A stretch of 64,000 nt of DNA, taken from Pedobacter sp. PACM 27299. GTDB lineage: Bacteria > Bacteroidota > Bacteroidia > Sphingobacteriales > Sphingobacteriaceae. The stretch spans positions 4,402,001-4,466,000 of the forward strand of contig NZ_CP012996.1 of assembly GCF_001412655.1 (NCBI RefSeq). Reading direction: 5' to 3'. The notes beneath the pieces were generated by a model. The model searched no databases. It was not told the DNA's origin and was given only the letters and a program-made list of their open reading frames with translations. The translations under genes and the position numbers were made by a program. Below, in pieces: positions 61,817 through 64,000 of the stretch (its first letter is position 1; every line of letters begins with the position of its first letter).

Positions 61817-63418
61817 ATGAGAAAATGGCTCTTGATATTATTCCTTCTTCCTGTTGTATTTATAGCTTGTAACAGAAAAAAAATAGTTAAAATAGAAAGA
61901 GACATTAGTATTACCCCTACTAACTCCGTGACCAGACTAGCAGTCGACAGTCTGCAGATGGAGCATTATATTACCGAGCAAAAGTTAACCGATAGCGCGG
62001 CACAGTATCTAAGAAACTTTTACAACAGCAGGAACTTCCAGTTTGCCTGGCTGGGTGAAAAAGGATTAACGGAACAGGCCCGTGTATTTTATCAATTGAA
62101 TAAAGACTATGTAGATAATTTCCGCGACAGTTCCCTGCTGGATGTCAATCTGGACAAGAAGATGGAACTGTTGATGAAAGAGGATACTACTTTCAAAAAG
62201 GCGGATAGCAGTCTGGCTCATCTGGACTTACAGCTGACCAGCCATTTCTTCAATTATGTGGCTACAGCTTATGAGGGGAAAGTCAACCCAGAGGTGATAC
62301 AATGGCATATTCCGAGGAAAAAGCTGAGCACTGTGGCTTTGCTGGATTCTTTGATGACCAATAAAAACCTTAAAACTGACGACTGGGAACCTGTAAATCA
62401 GCAGTATAAAGCATTAAAAAAAGAACTTCAACGGTATTACAGTCTTCAAAAAGAAGGCAATTGGAAAACTATTCCAATAGGCAGCAGAAAAAAATACCAG
62501 CTGGGTGATAGCGGTCTGACGGTAAGCTTGGTCAAGCAACGTTTGATTGCAATGGGCGATACACTGGCGAAAGACAGCTTACCTGTATTTGACCAGGCGC
62601 TAAAAACCGCAGTAAAAAAACTACAGCCATTATATGGACTTCGCAGTACGGGAACAATCGACCCTGCTTTACTAAAAGAATTGAATGTTCCCATTGAAAA
62701 ACGTATTGAACAAATACTCATTAATCTGGAACGTATGCGCTGGATGCCGGTCATGCCTTCAGGAAAAATGATTCTGGTTAACATTCCTGAGTACCAGCTT
62801 CATGTTTTTGAAGACCATAAACAGGTATTGAACATGGGCATTGTAGTTGGTAAAGCAGCTAATAAAACGGTAATCTTCAGCAATAAACTGAGAAATATTG
62901 TGTTCAGTCCATATTGGAATATTCCTGCGAGCATTGTTCGTGCAGAAATTCTTCCGGCAATGAAACGCAACCGCAATTATCTGGCGAGTAAAAATATGGA
63001 ACAAACTGGAACCAGTAATGGCCTGCCTACGGTTCGCCAAAAGCCTGGCGACAACAATTCACTGGGGCGTGTAAAATTCCTTTTCCCTAACAGTTACGAC
63101 ATTTATTTCCATGATACTCCGGCAAAATCCCTGTTTGCGGAAGAAAAAAGAGCTTTTAGTCATGGCTGCATCCGACTGGCACAACCGGTGAAGCTTGCAG
63201 ACTATCTATTGGCTGATCAGCCGGATTGGACACCGGAAAGGATAGCGAAAGCGATGAAAAGCACAAAAGAAATCTGGGTAGCCTTAAAGAAACCTGTCCC
63301 TGTGTTTATTACCTATTTCACTTCCTGGGTAGATCAGGATGGCCGATTGAATTTCAGAGATGACATTTATGGTCATGATCAGAAGATGGCAGAACAGCTG
63401 TTCCTTACTGCTAGATAA
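61817..63418 (+). CDS. L,D-transpeptidase lipoprotein, YcbB-like
   Basis: The 533-residue protein begins with a lipoprotein signal (Phe-Ile-Ala-Cys, C18). A helical scaffold (about 50-210) is followed by a peptidoglycan-binding-like segment (about 225-295: Val-Lys-Gln-Arg-Leu-Ile-Ala-Met-Gly, then Leu-Gln-Pro-Leu-Tyr-Gly-Leu) and the YkuD catalytic domain (about 310-500). That domain has H449-G-C451-I-R in Ser-His-Gly-Cys-Ile-Arg, C451 being the nucleophile. It makes 3-3 crosslinks or attaches proteins in the periplasm. Confidence 0.9.
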   Translation: MRKWLLILFLLPVVFIACNRKKIVKIERDISITPTNSVTRLAVDSLQMEHYITEQKLTDSAAQYLRNFYNSRNFQFAWLGEKGLTEQARVFYQLNKDYVDNFRDSSLLDVNLDKKMELLMKEDTTFKKADSSLAHLDLQLTSHFFNYVATAYEGKVNPEVIQWHIPRKKLSTVALLDSLMTNKNLKTDDWEPVNQQYKALKKELQRYYSLQKEGNWKTIPIGSRKKYQLGDSGLTVSLVKQRLIAMGDTLAKDSLPVFDQALKTAVKKLQPLYGLRSTGTIDPALLKELNVPIEKRIEQILINLERMRWMPVMPSGKMILVNIPEYQLHVFEDHKQVLNMGIVVGKAANKTVIFSNKLRNIVFSPYWNIPASIVRAEILPAMKRNRNYLASKNMEQTGTSNGLPTVRQKPGDNNSLGRVKFLFPNSYDIYFHDTPAKSLFAEEKRAFSHGCIRLAQPVKLADYLLADQPDWTPERIAKAMKSTKEIWVALKKPVPVFITYFTSWVDQDGRLNFRDDIYGHDQKMAEQLFLTAR

Positions 63419-63471
63419 GCTATTTAATCCTGCTCTTTTTTACTTAGTTAGCCCTGTAAAAAAAACAGGGC

Positions 63472-63503
63472 AAAAAAAAACTGCCCTTGAGGGGCAGTTT
63501 TCA
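63472..63503 (-). terminator. Intrinsic terminator of the cold-shock gene
   Basis: Stem AAACTGCCC / GGGCAGTTT (63478-63486, 63492-63500) with a T run on the minus strand. A second hairpin (GCCCTGT / ACAGGGC, 63451-63471) abuts it and may serve the plus-strand transpeptidase gene. Confidence 0.75.
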
Positions 63504-63522
63504 CAATTTATATTGAGGAAAT

Positions 63523-63714
63523 TTAAATCACCTTAACATTTACTGCATTAAGACCTTTACGACCTTCTTCAACATCATAAGAAACTTTATCGTTCTCACG
63601 GATGTCGGCTAATAAGCCAGTTGAATGAACAAAGATTTCACTTTCGCCCGAGTTTGGAACGATGAATCCGAAACCTTTAGTTTCATTAAAAAATTTTACT
63701 ACTCCTTCTTGCAT
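63523..63714 (-). CDS. Cold-shock domain protein
   Basis: I start at the ATG at 63712-63714, giving the usual 63-residue protein (Met-Gln-Glu-Gly-Val-Val-Lys-Phe-Phe). RNP1-like Lys-Gly-Phe-Gly-Phe-Ile (13-18) and RNP2-like Ile-Phe-Val-His (27-30) are present. It binds single-stranded RNA or DNA in the cytoplasm. A longer reading to 63765 would add an unlikely hydrophobic tail. Confidence 0.93.
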   Translation of the reverse strand: MQEGVVKFFNETKGFGFIVPNSGESEIFVHSTGLLADIRENDKVSYDVEEGRKGLNAVNVKVI

Positions 63715-63793
63715 TGTATTTTTTATTATAATTAATAGGACAAATGTAAGTATAAATAATTGCAATACAGTTATTTCATCAAATATAATTTTA

Positions 63794-64000
63794 CTAATAC
63801 CTGAATTTCATGGTAATATAAGGGTAATATCCCTCTTTGGAATGGGCAATCTGTGCCTGTACGACGGTTAAAATGGCGGGTGCATAATACAATCCACCGC
63901 CATAGCTATAATGCCATACATCGGAGTCATCTTGCTTCGTCCACACCCTCCCAGTATCAAAGAAGGCTGTTATTCCAAATTGTCCGGGTAAAATATATCC
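63794..64000 (-). CDS. C-terminus of an outer-membrane beta-barrel protein (partial)
   Basis: The last 68 codons before the TAG (63794-63796) read Pro-Gly-Gln-Phe-Gly, Phe-Phe-Asp-Thr-Gly-Arg-Val-Trp, then Trp-His-Tyr-Ser-Tyr-Gly-Gly-Gly-Leu-Tyr-Tyr-Ala-Pro. A final strand ends Lys-Phe-Arg-Tyr, the aromatic terminus recognised by BamA. This pattern fits the BamA/TamA (surface antigen D15) class; the N-terminal part is outside the window. Confidence 0.6.
   Translation of the reverse strand, partial: GYILPGQFGITAFFDTGRVWTKQDDSDVWHYSYGGGLYYAPAILTVVQAQIAHSKEGYYPYITMKFRY

Overview
The window looks like a chromosome segment of a Bacteroidota member of the Sphingobacteriaceae, most like Pedobacter (inference from gene content and style, not from a search). 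The signs are two SusC/SusD pairs, an ECF sigma factor with a FecR anti-sigma carrying the Bacteroidota-type C-terminus, several lipoproteins, weak or absent Shine-Dalgarno sites, and TAnnTTTG-like -7 boxes. No rRNA, tRNA or CRISPR array was seen.

Layout. 1-3.6 kb: a serine beta-lactamase-like hydrolase, a truncated DinB gene and a secreted NUC-type nuclease lipoprotein. 3.6-8.6 kb: a decayed accessory patch. It holds a TIGR04325-type methyltransferase and a partial second copy that is broken by a stop codon and cut by a 54-bp pair of insertion-sequence ends. It also holds two IS3-like OrfA remnants, a GNAT fragment and a possible ComJ/Nin-like nuclease inhibitor. 8.6-16 kb: a GH16 glucanase without a visible signal peptide, a flavin monooxygenase-like enzyme, an AraC regulator, an aldehyde dehydrogenase and a second methyltransferase. 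16.3-18.2 kb: a compact operon of a FadR-type regulator, a TauE/SafE exporter and a DUF1634 protein, headed by two matching palindromes. 18.3-31.7 kb: TerD, a zinc-ribbon GIY-YIG protein, a CDF transporter, bestrophin, DUF72, an ABC ATPase with a small membrane partner, an alpha/beta hydrolase overlapping a very large TPR/HEXXH protein, a heptad-repeat coiled-coil protein, a YegP-like protein, a Crp/Fnr regulator and a SMUG2-like DNA glycosylase.

31.7-43.7 kb: housekeeping and envelope genes. dnaA has DnaA-box-like sites upstream (candidate oriC or autoregulatory region). It is followed by a VirJ/AcvB-like lipoprotein, a Pif1-like helicase, a TetR - small protein - MFS operon with a palindromic operator, an LpxL-type acyltransferase, a TPR protein and a 1029-residue AsmA-like protein.

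43.7-58.7 kb: a probable N-glycan utilisation locus. On the minus strand are SusC, SusD, a GH92 alpha-mannosidase and an EndoF-like GH18 lipoprotein. Diverging from them are ECF sigma, FecR, an STN-bearing SusC and a second SusD that carries a one-base frameshift. The likely division of labour is release of high-mannose glycan by GH18, trimming by GH92, uptake by SusCD, and control by sigma/FecR.

58.7-64 kb: a secreted EEP-family phosphatase/nuclease, cysE-cysM, a small protein cotranscribed with an L,D-transpeptidase, a cold-shock protein, and the C-terminus of an outer-membrane barrel running off the end.
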